Shown: piece by piece, positions 36,305 to 45,011 of the stretch
Position numbering within the stretch: position 1 is the first letter of the stretch
Layout: each line of letters starts with the position of its first letter
The notes under the pieces: generated by a model
What the model was told of the DNA's origin: nothing
The model's input: only the letters and a program-made list of their open reading frames with translations
The model's database searches: none
Position numbers and translations under genes: made by a program
NCBI RefSeq assembly: GCF_007830495.1
Contig: NZ_VLKW01000002.1
Span: 642,270 to 706,269, forward strand
DNA length: 64,000 nucleotides
DNA from: Pseudoduganella flava
GTDB lineage: Bacteria; Pseudomonadota; Gammaproteobacteria; Burkholderiales; Burkholderiaceae_D
Direction: 5' to 3'

Positions 36305-36346
36305 CGGCTGGATCTCCCGCCCGCAACCGGCGGGCCGGTCCAGCCG
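36305..36346 (+). terminator. Compound hairpin after the second TonB receptor
   Basis: Outer 8-bp arms CGGCTGGA / TCCAGCCG enclose an inner CCCGCC/GGCGGG stem, starting 10 bp after the receptor stop. No T-run is seen, so a factor-assisted terminator or an RNA-stabilising stem are both possible. Confidence 0.45.
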
Positions 36347-36447
36347 CTGCCTTGCGCCTCGCATCCTGCCGATTGTGTACCCTTGCACCGGCAGCGCGGG
36401 CGCAGACGCGGCGCCACGCTGCCGTTCACGTGAAGGAGGGAAGCGCC

Positions 36448-36930
36448 ATGGATCCGAACAGCCCCGCCAACCCGGCAAGCGGCACCGTCTCGCAACAGAT
36501 CGCCGCCTATGAAAACTGGATAGCGCGGTTGCGGGTTGCCGCCGGCACCGTCATGCAGCTCTTCCGGCAGGCCGCGATGTTGCCGCAGGGCGCCGGCAAT
36601 GCGATCGATGGCGCCAGCCATGAGTTCTACAGCGCCGTGCAGCAGCTGGATCAACTGGCGGTCACCGCACTCACCGGCCTGCAACAGAACCCGCCCGTGC
36701 AACCGCCAGTGGCGCTTGCGCCGGCCGGATTGCCTGCCTGGCCGGATGACGCGACGGCCGTGTCGTTCGCCGCCGCCTGGGCAGAGACCAAGCCCCAGCT
36801 GCAGGCGTTGGAAACACAGCTGATCACATCGACCGCCGGGCGCCCGTACGGCGGCGTGCTCGCAAGCCTGATCAGCGCCGGCGACATGCTCGTCGAGACC
36901 GCCGCCGCGAACGACCCGGGCCAGGCCTGA
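36448..36930 (+). CDS. Small helical protein of unknown function
   Basis: 160 residues starting MDPNSPANPA after GAAGGAGGG. Predicted mostly helical with no signal peptide or membrane segment. It has Ala/Gln-rich stretches (AAGTVMQLFRQAAMLPQG, AWAETKPQLQALETQLI). No conserved motif is recognised. It lies between the TonB receptor and the GH5 gene. Codon use matches its neighbours, so it is probably native. Confidence 0.6.
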   Translation: MDPNSPANPASGTVSQQIAAYENWIARLRVAAGTVMQLFRQAAMLPQGAGNAIDGASHEFYSAVQQLDQLAVTALTGLQQNPPVQPPVALAPAGLPAWPDDATAVSFAAAWAETKPQLQALETQLITSTAGRPYGGVLASLISAGDMLVETAAANDPGQA

Positions 36931-37184
36931 CCGGCCATCCCGCACGCGACTAGCGTAGTGGACTTCACGCGGCGGCGATTTCGTTCCGCCCCTTGGTCAA
37001 ATTCGAAATTGCGGCGCGCCGGCGCACTTCGCACAATGCCTCCACGGTCCCGCGCCGGGCCGCCCACCCGACAGCAAGCAACACCAACACGGCGCAATGT
37101 CGCGCACCGCCCGGTGCGCTCACCATCCACCCGCCCGCACCGGGGGAGACACCGTGGCGGGCATACAACCAAGAATGGATGCCC

Positions 37185-38591
37185 ATGAAAACCTTGATGT
37201 CGATCTCCCTCGTCCTTGCCGCGGCCTGCGCCGCGGCCCCGGCGGCATACGCGCATTGCGGCAGCGGCGGCGGTGCGACCGTGTGCCTGACCGCGACCGG
37301 CTCGGCCAGCAACGTGCAGTTGCGCTGGACCGTAACCGGCACGGTGACGGGGCTGGAGGTGTACCGCGATACCGACAGCGACCCGGCCGGCCGGACCAGG
37401 ATCGCGCAGCTCGGCCGTACGACCACCAGCTATACGGACAGCGCCGCGGTGGCCGGCAAGGCCTATTGGTATTGGGTGAAGTTCACCGCCGGCACCGGCA
37501 GCTACAATTCCGGCACGGCGATGGCCGTGCGCGTGGGCGCGATGCGCAACCTGAGCAGCCTGCAGCTGGCACCGCAATTGTCGCCCGGCTGGAACCTGGG
37601 CAATACGCTGGAATCGATCGGCGGCGCACCGCCGTACCACACGTCGCAGGAAACGGCATGGGGCAATCCGGCGGCGAACCAGGCGCTGTTCGACGGCGTC
37701 AAGGCGGCGGGATTTCGCAGCGTGCGCATCCCGGTGGCGTGGAAGCCGTACGCCGACGCCAACGACAACATCGATCCCGCGTGGATGACGCGCGTGACGG
37801 AAGTGGTCAACTATGCCCACAACGCGGGCCTGTACGCGATCATCAACGTGCACTGGGATGGCGGCTGGCTGCAACCGACCTATGCGCGGCAGAACGAAGC
37901 CAATGCGCGCTTGCGCAAATTCTGGACCCAGATCGCCGGCAATTTCAGGAACCACGGCGACACCTTGCTGTTCGCCGGCACCAACGAGGTGATGGTCGAC
38001 GGCGACTACAACGCGCCGACGGCCGAGTATTGCGAGGTGCAGAACGGCTTCAACCAGGAATTCGTCAACGCGGTGCGCGCTACCGGCGGCAACAACGCGA
38101 GCCGCCACCTCGTGGTGCAAGCCTTCAATACCAATATCGACTACGCGCAGACGTGCAACGCGCGCATGCCGAGCGACTCGGTCGCGGCGCGCCAGATGAT
38201 GGAGGTGCACTTCTACGATCCGTACTCGTTCACGCTGGACGTCAACTCCGGCAACTGGAAGTGGGGCGAGGCGGCCATGCCGGGAGACTGGGCCAACGAG
38301 GCGCACGTCGACAGCACGTTCCAGAAGATGAAGACGAACTTCATCGACAAGGGCGTGCCCGTGATCGTGGGCGAGTACGCGGCCAGCCTGCGCACCGAAT
38401 ACGATTCGGCCGGATACTATCGCAAGTACTGGGACCAGTACGTGACGAAGGCGGCCTTCCAGCGCGGCCTGGTGCCCATCTACTGGGATAACGGCTACCG
38501 GGACAACCACCAGAGCGGCCTGTTCGACCGCGCCACGGGCGCCCAGGGCTACCCCGACGTGATCGGCGCGATCGTCAACGCCGCCAGGTAA
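37185..38591 (+). CDS. GH5-family endoglycosidase (cellulase-like), secreted
   Basis: A 468-residue exported enzyme. After the signal peptide (ending AAYAHC) comes a fibronectin-type III-like beta domain of about 100 residues (LRWTVTGTVTGLEVYRD). A GH5 barrel follows with GWNLGNTLE, the substrate-binding NVHWDGGW, the acid/base Glu268 in AGTNEVM and the nucleophile Glu397 in IVGEYAA. GH5 enzymes cleave beta-1,4-glucans or mannans. MPMKT at 37179 is an alternative start. It is likely linked to uptake by the upstream TonB receptor. Confidence 0.9.
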   Translation: MKTLMSISLVLAAACAAAPAAYAHCGSGGGATVCLTATGSASNVQLRWTVTGTVTGLEVYRDTDSDPAGRTRIAQLGRTTTSYTDSAAVAGKAYWYWVKFTAGTGSYNSGTAMAVRVGAMRNLSSLQLAPQLSPGWNLGNTLESIGGAPPYHTSQETAWGNPAANQALFDGVKAAGFRSVRIPVAWKPYADANDNIDPAWMTRVTEVVNYAHNAGLYAIINVHWDGGWLQPTYARQNEANARLRKFWTQIAGNFRNHGDTLLFAGTNEVMVDGDYNAPTAEYCEVQNGFNQEFVNAVRATGGNNASRHLVVQAFNTNIDYAQTCNARMPSDSVAARQMMEVHFYDPYSFTLDVNSGNWKWGEAAMPGDWANEAHVDSTFQKMKTNFIDKGVPVIVGEYAASLRTEYDSAGYYRKYWDQYVTKAAFQRGLVPIYWDNGYRDNHQSGLFDRATGAQGYPDVIGAIVNAAR

Positions 38592-38689
38592 CTCGCTGGG
38601 ATCGGCAAGGCTGCGGGCCAGGGTGGCGACACGGCAGCGTGCGGATGGGTAAAGTGGAGTCACTTCCATTCGCACAGGAGCCTATCCCG

Positions 38690-39154
38690 ATGAATATCCG
38701 CAGCCTGATTCCTTCCGCCCTGATCGGCGCCGTCGCCAGCGCCCGTTCGATGACCCCGATGGCCACCATCGCCACGGCCCGCCTGGCCGGCCGCCACACG
38801 CCCGGTGAACTGTTCCTGCTCGACCGGCCCCTGTTCAAGTTCGGCGCTTTGGCGATGGGGGCCGGCGAACTGGTCGGCGACAAGATGAAGACCGCGCCCG
38901 ACCGCACCGTGTTTCTTGGCCTGCTGGCGCGCGTGATGAGCGCGGGCATCGCCGGCGCGGCACTGGCGCCGCGCGGCGAGGAGCGGGCCGGCGCCGCGCT
39001 GGCCGTCGCCACGGCCGTACCGCTGGCCTATGCGACGCTTGCCGGACGCAAGCAAGCGATGGCCCGCATCGGCCAGACCCGCAGCGGCTTGATCGAGGAC
39101 GCGCTGATCGTCGCGGCCGGCGCCGCGATCGTGGCGCTGGCGACGCGGCAGTAA
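38690..39154 (+). CDS. DUF4126-family membrane protein
   Basis: A 154-residue protein with about four hydrophobic stretches (LIPSALIGAVASARSM, KFGALAMGAGELVGD, MSAGIAGAALAP, ALIVAAGAAIVALATR). It resembles the DUF4126 group of small membrane proteins of unknown function. AGGAG stands 9 bases before the ATG. It is a single gene between GH5 and the low-GC block; no operon partner is evident. Confidence 0.75.
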   Translation: MNIRSLIPSALIGAVASARSMTPMATIATARLAGRHTPGELFLLDRPLFKFGALAMGAGELVGDKMKTAPDRTVFLGLLARVMSAGIAGAALAPRGEERAGAALAVATAVPLAYATLAGRKQAMARIGQTRSGLIEDALIVAAGAAIVALATRQ

Positions 39155-39290
39155 CGGCAACGCACGCGAAGGGCATCACCCGCGAAGACGACGGAGCCAA
39201 GACTCTGCGGAGGTGCTCGCGGAGGGCGATGGCCGAAGCCTGTTGTATGATGCAGGAGAGGCGCCGGCGGCGGACAGAGACGCCGGCAGG

Positions 39291-40874
39291 TCATCGGCGC
39301 TTTCGCGGGGTGTCGAAGAGCGAATCCAGCGTTGGCTCGGCTGGAACCGGTTGGATTGCGGCCGTCGCCGCGCAGTCGGGAAATTTGGCAAATGGTCCGG
39401 CCGCTGTCCAGAAATCGGTCCGCCAGAAGCAGTAATCATCGAACTCACCATGCGTCTGAGGACCCTTCTCGTCACCACCGATCGGGAAGCGGGTCAAATA
39501 AACCCTGCGTCGCAGCTGCTTGCCGTCGTCGCCGTCGCGGGGGAAGACATCTGCGGCCGTCCGCGTGATATTCCACCACGAGCCCGATGTCCTGTCCTTG
39601 AATGAGTTGATTTCACCGAAGATATTGTCGATCCAATGCAGCAGGCTGCCGCGTGGAATGAAGTCGTAATAGCCGTTCTCGCTGATCTCCCGATACGGAT
39701 CGATGCTCAGATTGTAAAAGCGAGCTTCGTCATGGCCCCCTTGGCGCATCCAGGGCACCAGCACATTTTCCATGTCCTTGATGCGCGCAGCGGCGCCCAT
39801 GAACACGACATTGTGTACGTTTAACCTCGGGTGACGTGCCAGGATTGCGTTAGCGACGATCGTCCCCATCGAGTGGCCAATGAGATTGATCTTCACGCAC
39901 TCGCCGGGTTGTGACGAACATTGGTGTCGCGTATGGAAAAGTGCTAGAAAGGTGGTAGCGGCGGTATCGGCATAAAATTCGTCGTCGGACGGTTCTGCGG
40001 GCATTTGCGCGGCGTAGCCGTTTCCACGGTTGGATTTGTCGATCTCCTCGGGTTTGGTCACGGGAATTCGTCCCTCGAATGCCTCCGGCTTGCTGAGCAC
40101 TAGATCCGTCCGGCGCAACATGGCGTCCCACGCGCCGCTGCCAAAGCCATCAACCAGGGGCGCCGTAAGGAACTGCACGGGATTAAGAATGCTCCAGTAG
40201 GTACCTCCTACGCCGGTGTCCGGTTCTTCATCCTTCACATTGAAGCCAATCTGGTCGAGTTTTTCGCGCCTGCGCTTGGAATCGCGCTCTACGTCTGCGT
40301 AAAACTTGCGACTGACGACTATCGGGTCGCGTATTTGCCGGTACCAAGCTTCAGGAATGTGCACCAACGAACGAATGATATCTTCCAGTAGTACAAGCGG
40401 CGAGGTCGGGATCGCTTGGGACAACGTATGCTCGCCTTTCCGAGTCCGGAAAAGGTGATCGTTATAGTTGGTGAAAGGGCCGGAGTTCCACCCTATAAAG
40501 ACGGCGTATTGACCGTCCTCAAGCATGTGAGGCGCGAGACGCACAGCTCGGCATTTCGAGTTCTCAAACCTGTTCAGCCCGCCATGGATGACTATGGTCA
40601 GTTCGAGCTGTGGGTTTTTCAACCGCTCCGCGTCAAAGTGCGCGATTATCCGCTGTGCGTAGGCTTTCTCCACTTGATAGGTGGATTTACGCGCGCCTTG
40701 CTGCTTCTCGATGACCCGAGCTTCGTCGACCAATCTTCCTTTTCGATCGATGTAAATGGAATGATGGTCGAGAATCGCTTCGGAAGTGGCCGAATCGGTG
40801 CAGTTCTGCTCTGCTGACGCGATTCGAGTAAGAGCCAGAACGTAAATGGCCAGGACGGGAATCGCGATTTTCAC
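39291..40874 (-). CDS. Secreted lipase-like alpha/beta hydrolase, lower-GC gene
   Basis: A 527-residue protein with a signal peptide ending RIASAEQ. The nucleophile elbow GHSMG places Ser335 as catalytic. A VIHGG oxyanion segment lies near residue 95, and late Asp and His residues could complete a triad. The coding sequence has visibly lower GC and different codon choice than its neighbours, which suggests recent transfer. A 24-bp palindrome lies 26 bp upstream of its start. It could be a secreted lipase/phospholipase or an antibacterial effector; I cannot tell which. Confidence 0.75.
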   Translation of the reverse strand: MKIAIPVLAIYVLALTRIASAEQNCTDSATSEAILDHHSIYIDRKGRLVDEARVIEKQQGARKSTYQVEKAYAQRIIAHFDAERLKNPQLELTIVIHGGLNRFENSKCRAVRLAPHMLEDGQYAVFIGWNSGPFTNYNDHLFRTRKGEHTLSQAIPTSPLVLLEDIIRSLVHIPEAWYRQIRDPIVVSRKFYADVERDSKRRREKLDQIGFNVKDEEPDTGVGGTYWSILNPVQFLTAPLVDGFGSGAWDAMLRRTDLVLSKPEAFEGRIPVTKPEEIDKSNRGNGYAAQMPAEPSDDEFYADTAATTFLALFHTRHQCSSQPGECVKINLIGHSMGTIVANAILARHPRLNVHNVVFMGAAARIKDMENVLVPWMRQGGHDEARFYNLSIDPYREISENGYYDFIPRGSLLHWIDNIFGEINSFKDRTSGSWWNITRTAADVFPRDGDDGKQLRRRVYLTRFPIGGDEKGPQTHGEFDDYCFWRTDFWTAAGPFAKFPDCAATAAIQPVPAEPTLDSLFDTPRKRR

Positions 40875-40900
40875 ATTCAGCTCCCTCGAGATTTTTCTGG

Positions 40901-40924
40901 CCGTACGCCGAATTCGGCGTACGG
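40901..40924. promoter_or_regulatory. Perfect 24-bp palindrome upstream of the lipase-like gene
   Basis: CCGTACGCCGAA followed directly by its exact reverse complement, with no loop, 27 bp before the lipase-like start. The lack of a spacer argues for a dimeric protein's operator rather than a terminator. The rest of the 380-bp divergent spacer is AT-rich and also holds the direct repeat GAGCTGTCA at 41032-41040 and 41052-41060, spaced 20 bp (two helical turns). Confidence 0.6.
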
Positions 40925-41256
40925 TTAGTTGTAGAAGTGCTACTTCAGATTAAATCCGCGCGACGATGATTTCAAGAGGTTAACGAAGAAGAAGGCGTGC
41001 GCGTCGGATTTCGGCAACGACCTTTAATGTCGAGCTGTCACATTCCGGGATGAGCTGTCAGACCGCGCTTGGGGTCACGCGAATGTCGGGAATTTTTACA
41101 CTCTTTTCTGAAGCGGAATCACTATGCTCTCCCTATGTGTCTGACGAGACGAAAAAAAGCTTATCTGGTGCGGTTTTTGCTGCGTCGTTGGCGCAGAGGG
41201 CTATTCGTGCATTGTGCACGACGCCGCGCTTCTGTCTCAAGGCGAAGGAGCCGCCC

Positions 41257-41916
41257 ATGGATCAAAAAACGGAGGAGCCCTGGAAAATTACCCTTGCGGA
41301 CCTATGGCACGCGTTGACGTTCGGAAGACAGCCAGTTGCGGTGGCCTTAGTACTGCTGATTTTCGTATTGCCGGGTGCTTATGGACTCGCCATGTTTTAT
41401 GTGAACGCTGCCGCGACTGTTCTTTCGCAACTGAAAGGGAAAACTGCGCTGATGTCTCCTGACGAAGAAGACTTGCGCGACGAATGGGTCGCGGTTGTTT
41501 CGTACTGGCCTTCCCAAGCGGAGGCCGAAGCAGCAAGGAATGCGTTCAAGGCGCTGTACACGAAGTACGAAACAGTGAAACGAGGAGTCGGGCCAGGCGC
41601 CTATCCATTGTGGCGCGATGACATCTTCGTCGGAAGAGATCCAGAGAACGACGGGAGGTGGGTGCTCGCCATGGATTTGTACTTTGGGCCGTCGAGCCAA
41701 CAGGCGGTCGCGGTGGAGCTTGGACGGCTCTCACGACTCGGTGGAGAGGACGCGGAGGCGCAGAACACCTACCAACGCCTGTTTGTGGCGAGCCGGGTTC
41801 TCTGCTATTCACGCAAACGCTTTGAACGTACTTACGGCTCGTTGGGCCCGACCGTGAAGCAAAAGACCGACTCACAGGGGACGCCTTACCCCTCCTGTGA
41901 CAGCACGCCGCAATAA
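41257..41916 (+). CDS. One-TM membrane protein of unknown function, lower-GC gene
   Basis: 219 residues starting MDQKTEEPWK with AAGGAG 8 bases upstream; an in-frame extension to 41050 is unlikely. One hydrophobic helix near residues 30-53 (PVAVALVLLIFVLPGAYGLA) and an outside part resembling a periplasmic domain (WVAVVSYWPSQAEAEAARNAF). No motif is recognised. It is divergent from the secreted hydrolase and shares its low GC, so the two may have been acquired together; an effector-immunity relationship is conceivable but unproven. Confidence 0.65.
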   Translation: MDQKTEEPWKITLADLWHALTFGRQPVAVALVLLIFVLPGAYGLAMFYVNAAATVLSQLKGKTALMSPDEEDLRDEWVAVVSYWPSQAEAEAARNAFKALYTKYETVKRGVGPGAYPLWRDDIFVGRDPENDGRWVLAMDLYFGPSSQQAVAVELGRLSRLGGEDAEAQNTYQRLFVASRVLCYSRKRFERTYGSLGPTVKQKTDSQGTPYPSCDSTPQ

Positions 41917-42032
41917 TACGAAGGAGCGCACCTTCTCTTCCGGAGATTTTTTCAGATCCTTGTCGATTCCCCGCATCCCGGCCCGTCGTCGGGATGCGGC
42001 ACCCATCATCCAACCCTCGACAAGGAGCTACC

Positions 42033-42431
42033 ATGAACAAGCAAGTCATCTTCAACCTGCCGGTCAAGAACCTCGACCGTTCCAAAGCCTTCTTCGCGGC
42101 GCTCGGCTTCACGTTCGATGCGAAGTACAGCAGCGACAACGCGGCATGGATGGTCATCGCCCCGGGCAGCATCAACGCGATGCTGATGACCGAGCCCTTC
42201 TTCCAGTCGCTGATCGACAAGCCGCTGGCGCAGGCCAGGGAAGCCAACGAAGTCATCATCTGCCTCAGCTGCGAGAGCCGCGCGGAAGTGGACAGCCTGA
42301 TCGCCAAGGCCGTCGCCAACGGCGCCCGCACGCCGCATCCGCCCGAGGACCACGGCTTCATGTACGACCAGGGCTTCGAGGACATCGACGGCCACCTGTG
42401 GAACCTCGTCTGGACGGCACCGCAGGCGTGA
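42033..42431 (+). CDS. VOC-family (glyoxalase/bleomycin-resistance) protein
   Basis: 132 residues with two beta-alpha-beta-beta-beta repeats. The N-terminus (FNLPVKNLDRSKAFFAALGFTF) and the C-terminal DIDGHLWNLVW are typical of the VOC superfamily, which binds a metal through His and Glu. AAGGAG precedes MNKQVIF. The gene is next to, but probably not part of, the injection system. The substrate is unknown. Confidence 0.85.
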   Translation: MNKQVIFNLPVKNLDRSKAFFAALGFTFDAKYSSDNAAWMVIAPGSINAMLMTEPFFQSLIDKPLAQAREANEVIICLSCESRAEVDSLIAKAVANGARTPHPPEDHGFMYDQGFEDIDGHLWNLVWTAPQA

Positions 42432-42611
42432 CGTCGCGGGCGGTCCGGGCTTCCCGCGCCGGCCCGCTCCGTGCGGACTGTGCGCAGCATGCATCCTGCA
42501 TGCGACGCACGCCGCCGGTGCGTGTGTCACATTCCGCTGACATCTCGCAATTTGTGGTGGAATTCGCGGTGGCGGTGGGCTATATTAAGCTTACGTTACC
42601 AAGGAGGTAAC

Positions 42612-42789
42612 ATGTCACCACTTCCTGAAGTTCAGCCGCCAAAGGCACTGCCGGGCATTGCATGCCGGCGCCGATGTCGGTGCGGCTGAAGACCCTCCTG
42701 GCACCCGCGCGACCGTGCATCTTGCACCCGTTGGCGGGGCAGCGCCATACAACGACCCGACGCCCCTTCCTATCGTGACCGGGCTCTGA
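42612..42789 (+). pseudogene. Candidate small gene with a frameshift, upstream of the injection system
   Basis: A near-perfect ribosome site (AAGGAGGTAAC) precedes ATG MSPLPEVQPPKALPGIACRR, and the frame stops after 25 residues. A one-base change near 42666 would instead join a second frame, ADVGAAEDPPGTRATVHLAP and onward to ...PLPIVTGL, ending at 42789 (59 residues in all). The second frame has protein-like composition. A real or artefactual single-base insertion is the simplest explanation. The remainder of the 42.4-42.9 kb spacer shows nothing else supportable. Confidence 0.4.
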
Positions 42790-42943
42790 TCGCCCATGCA
42801 TCAAACGCATTGCCCATTGCGCGCAGCAGGCCGGCACTGAACCGGCACGTGCGCCCGCGCATGGTAGGGTTCGCGCCGCCACGCGCGGTGCGCGCCATCG
42901 AGCGGTTCCCGTATCGGCTTGCCTACACCAAGGGGAGGGCGAC

Positions 42944-44482
42944 ATGCCTGTCACGCTGAGTTATCCAGGGGTTTATATCGAAGAGTTGTCGAGCGGCGTG
43001 CACACCATCACCGGTGTCGCCACGTCGATCACCGCGTTCATCGGCGCCACGCTGCGCGGCCCGAGCAACGTGGCCACGCGCATCCAGAGCTATGCCGACT
43101 ACGAGCGCACGTTCGGTCCGCTCGATGCGGCCTGCACAATGGGCTACGCGGTGCAGCACTACTTCCAGCACGGCGGCACCGATGCCTACATCGTCCGCGT
43201 GGCGGGCGACGGCGCTGCGAAGGCGACGTTCGAGCTGGCGACCGCGGACACGCCGCTGAAGCTGGTCGCCACCGGCGAAGGCACGTGGGCCGACGAGTTG
43301 AAGGTGACGATCAGCTACGACGACACGAAGGACAAGGACAAGCTGTTCACGCTGCGGATCCAGAAGCCGGCGAGCCCCGGGTCCGACAAGCTGGTCGACC
43401 TCGAGAAGTTCATCAACCTCTCGCATGAGGCGGCGCACGAGCGCAACGTCAAGTCGGTGCTCAGGGGCTCGGCGCTGCTGAACGTGGATGGCGCCGTGCC
43501 TGCCGCACGCCCGAACGCCGCGACATTCGACCCGAAGTCCAAGGGCAACGCGGGCAAGGCGATCAAGGACGCCGATGTCCTCGGCGACCAGGAAAAGCGC
43601 ACGGGCCTGTACGCACTGGACGAGGTCGATCTGTTCAACCTGCTGTACATTCCGCCGCTGGAACGGGACACCGACGTCAAGAACGACACGCTGGCCAAGG
43701 CCGCCACCTACTGCACGAAGCGGCGCGCACTGCTGATCGCCGACCTGTCGCTGGAGGGAGCGGCGGGCGGCGACGACGTCACCAAGGCCGAAGCGGCCGT
43801 CAATGCGCTGCGCAGCCAGGCGACCGCCGACGCGGCGAACGTCGCCGTCTACTTCCCGCGGGTGGTGATGGCCGACCCGCTGCAGCAGGGCCGCTCCGCC
43901 GCGTTCGGGGCGGGCGGCGCCATCGCCGGGATCATGGCGCGCACCGACAGCCAGCGCGGCGTGTGGAAGGCGCCGGCCGGGCTGGACGCGGGCTTTTCCG
44001 GTGTGCGCGAACTGACGTACAAGCTCGATGACGGCGCCAACGGCCGCCTCAATCCATTGGGGCTGAACTGCCTGCGCAGCTTCCCCGTGTTCGGCACTGT
44101 CGTGTGGGGCGCGCGCACGCTGGCCGGGGCCGACGTGCTGGCGTCGGACTGGAAGTACGTGCCGGTGCGGCGGCTGACGCTGTTCATCGAGGAAAGCCTG
44201 TACCGCGGCACGCAATGGGCCGTGTTCGAACCGAACGACGAACCGCTGTGGGCGCAGATCCGCCTGAACCTGGGCGCCTTCATGCACAACCTGTTCGTGC
44301 AGGGCGCGTTCCAGGGCGCGGCGCCGCGCGACGCCTACTTCGTCAAGTGCGACAAGGAGACGACGCCGCAGAACGCGATCGACCTGGGCATCGTCAACAT
44401 CGTGGTCGGCTTCGCGCCGCTGAAACCCGCTGAATTCGTCGTCATCAAGATTCAGCAAATCGCCGGTCAGATCCAGGTTTGA
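42944..44482 (+). CDS. eCIS contractile sheath protein
   Basis: A 512-residue phage-tail-sheath-family protein. The N-terminal MPVTLSYPGVYIEE and the ...GVATSITAFIG loop are the hallmarks. The C-terminal domain holds RRLTLFIEESLYRG and the EPNDEPLWAQIR segment. Sheath subunits form the spring that contracts to drive the inner tube. Only one sheath gene is visible here, unlike the three of Afp/PVC. AGGGGAGG precedes the start. It opens the injection-system operon. Confidence 0.93.
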   Translation: MPVTLSYPGVYIEELSSGVHTITGVATSITAFIGATLRGPSNVATRIQSYADYERTFGPLDAACTMGYAVQHYFQHGGTDAYIVRVAGDGAAKATFELATADTPLKLVATGEGTWADELKVTISYDDTKDKDKLFTLRIQKPASPGSDKLVDLEKFINLSHEAAHERNVKSVLRGSALLNVDGAVPAARPNAATFDPKSKGNAGKAIKDADVLGDQEKRTGLYALDEVDLFNLLYIPPLERDTDVKNDTLAKAATYCTKRRALLIADLSLEGAAGGDDVTKAEAAVNALRSQATADAANVAVYFPRVVMADPLQQGRSAAFGAGGAIAGIMARTDSQRGVWKAPAGLDAGFSGVRELTYKLDDGANGRLNPLGLNCLRSFPVFGTVVWGARTLAGADVLASDWKYVPVRRLTLFIEESLYRGTQWAVFEPNDEPLWAQIRLNLGAFMHNLFVQGAFQGAAPRDAYFVKCDKETTPQNAIDLGIVNIVVGFAPLKPAEFVVIKIQQIAGQIQV

Positions 44483-44493
44483 GGGGGAATAGC

Positions 44494-45009
44494 ATGGCTC
44501 AGTTCAGTGTCAACGCCCAGCGCTTCGATCCGTACAAGAACTTCAAGTTCCGCGTCAAATGGGATGGCCGCTATGTCGCCGGCATCAGCAAGGTGAGCGG
44601 CCTGAAACGCACCACCGAGGTCGTCGAGCACCGCGAGGGCGGCGACCCCAGTTCCGCGCGCAAGTCGCCCGGCCGCACCAAGTACGAGGCGATCTCGTTC
44701 GACCGCGGCGTCACGCACGATGCCGATTTCGAGGCATGGGCCAATAAGGTCTGGGCCTTCGGGGCCGGCCTGGGCGCGGAAGCATCGCTGAAAGACTTCC
44801 GCAAGGACCTGATCATCGAGGTCTACAACGAGGCGGGCCAGCTGGCGCTGGCGTACAAGGTGTATCGCTGCTGGGTCTCGGAATACCAGGCATTGCCGGA
44901 CCTGGATGCGAATGCGAACGCCGTCGCGATCCAGCACATCAAGGTCGAGAACGAGGGCTGGGAGCGGGACGTCAGCGTGCCCGAACCGGCCGAGCAAAGC
45001 CTGTCCTGA
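44494..45009 (+). CDS. eCIS inner tube protein (gp19 family)
   Basis: A 171-residue tail-tube-family protein (MAQFSVNAQRFDPYKNF...). The YVAGISKVSGLKRTTEVVEHREGG segment is diagnostic of the T4 gp19-like tube family used by Afp1/Pvc1-type proteins. It stacks as hexameric rings inside the sheath. It is 11 bp after the sheath gene and 2 bp before the next. A single tube gene is present in the window. Confidence 0.92.
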   Translation: MAQFSVNAQRFDPYKNFKFRVKWDGRYVAGISKVSGLKRTTEVVEHREGGDPSSARKSPGRTKYEAISFDRGVTHDADFEAWANKVWAFGAGLGAEASLKDFRKDLIIEVYNEAGQLALAYKVYRCWVSEYQALPDLDANANAVAIQHIKVENEGWERDVSVPEPAEQSLS

Positions 45010-45011
45010 CC

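Noticed and set aside
33214..36945. Very long open frame (over 1200 codons) on the minus strand opposite the second TonB receptor
   Set aside because: It is a high-GC shadow: the plus strand encodes a complete receptor with signal peptide, plug and barrel, and the minus frame is Arg/Ala/His-rich with no domain.
41050..41256. 69-codon N-terminal extension of the one-TM protein
   Set aside because: The ATG at 41257 has a good AAGGAG and the extension overlaps the regulatory repeats; composition is not protein-like.
42580..42954. 124-codon minus-strand frame in the spacer before the injection system
   Set aside because: No ribosome site, Arg/Cys-rich shadow composition, and it runs into the sheath gene start on the other strand.
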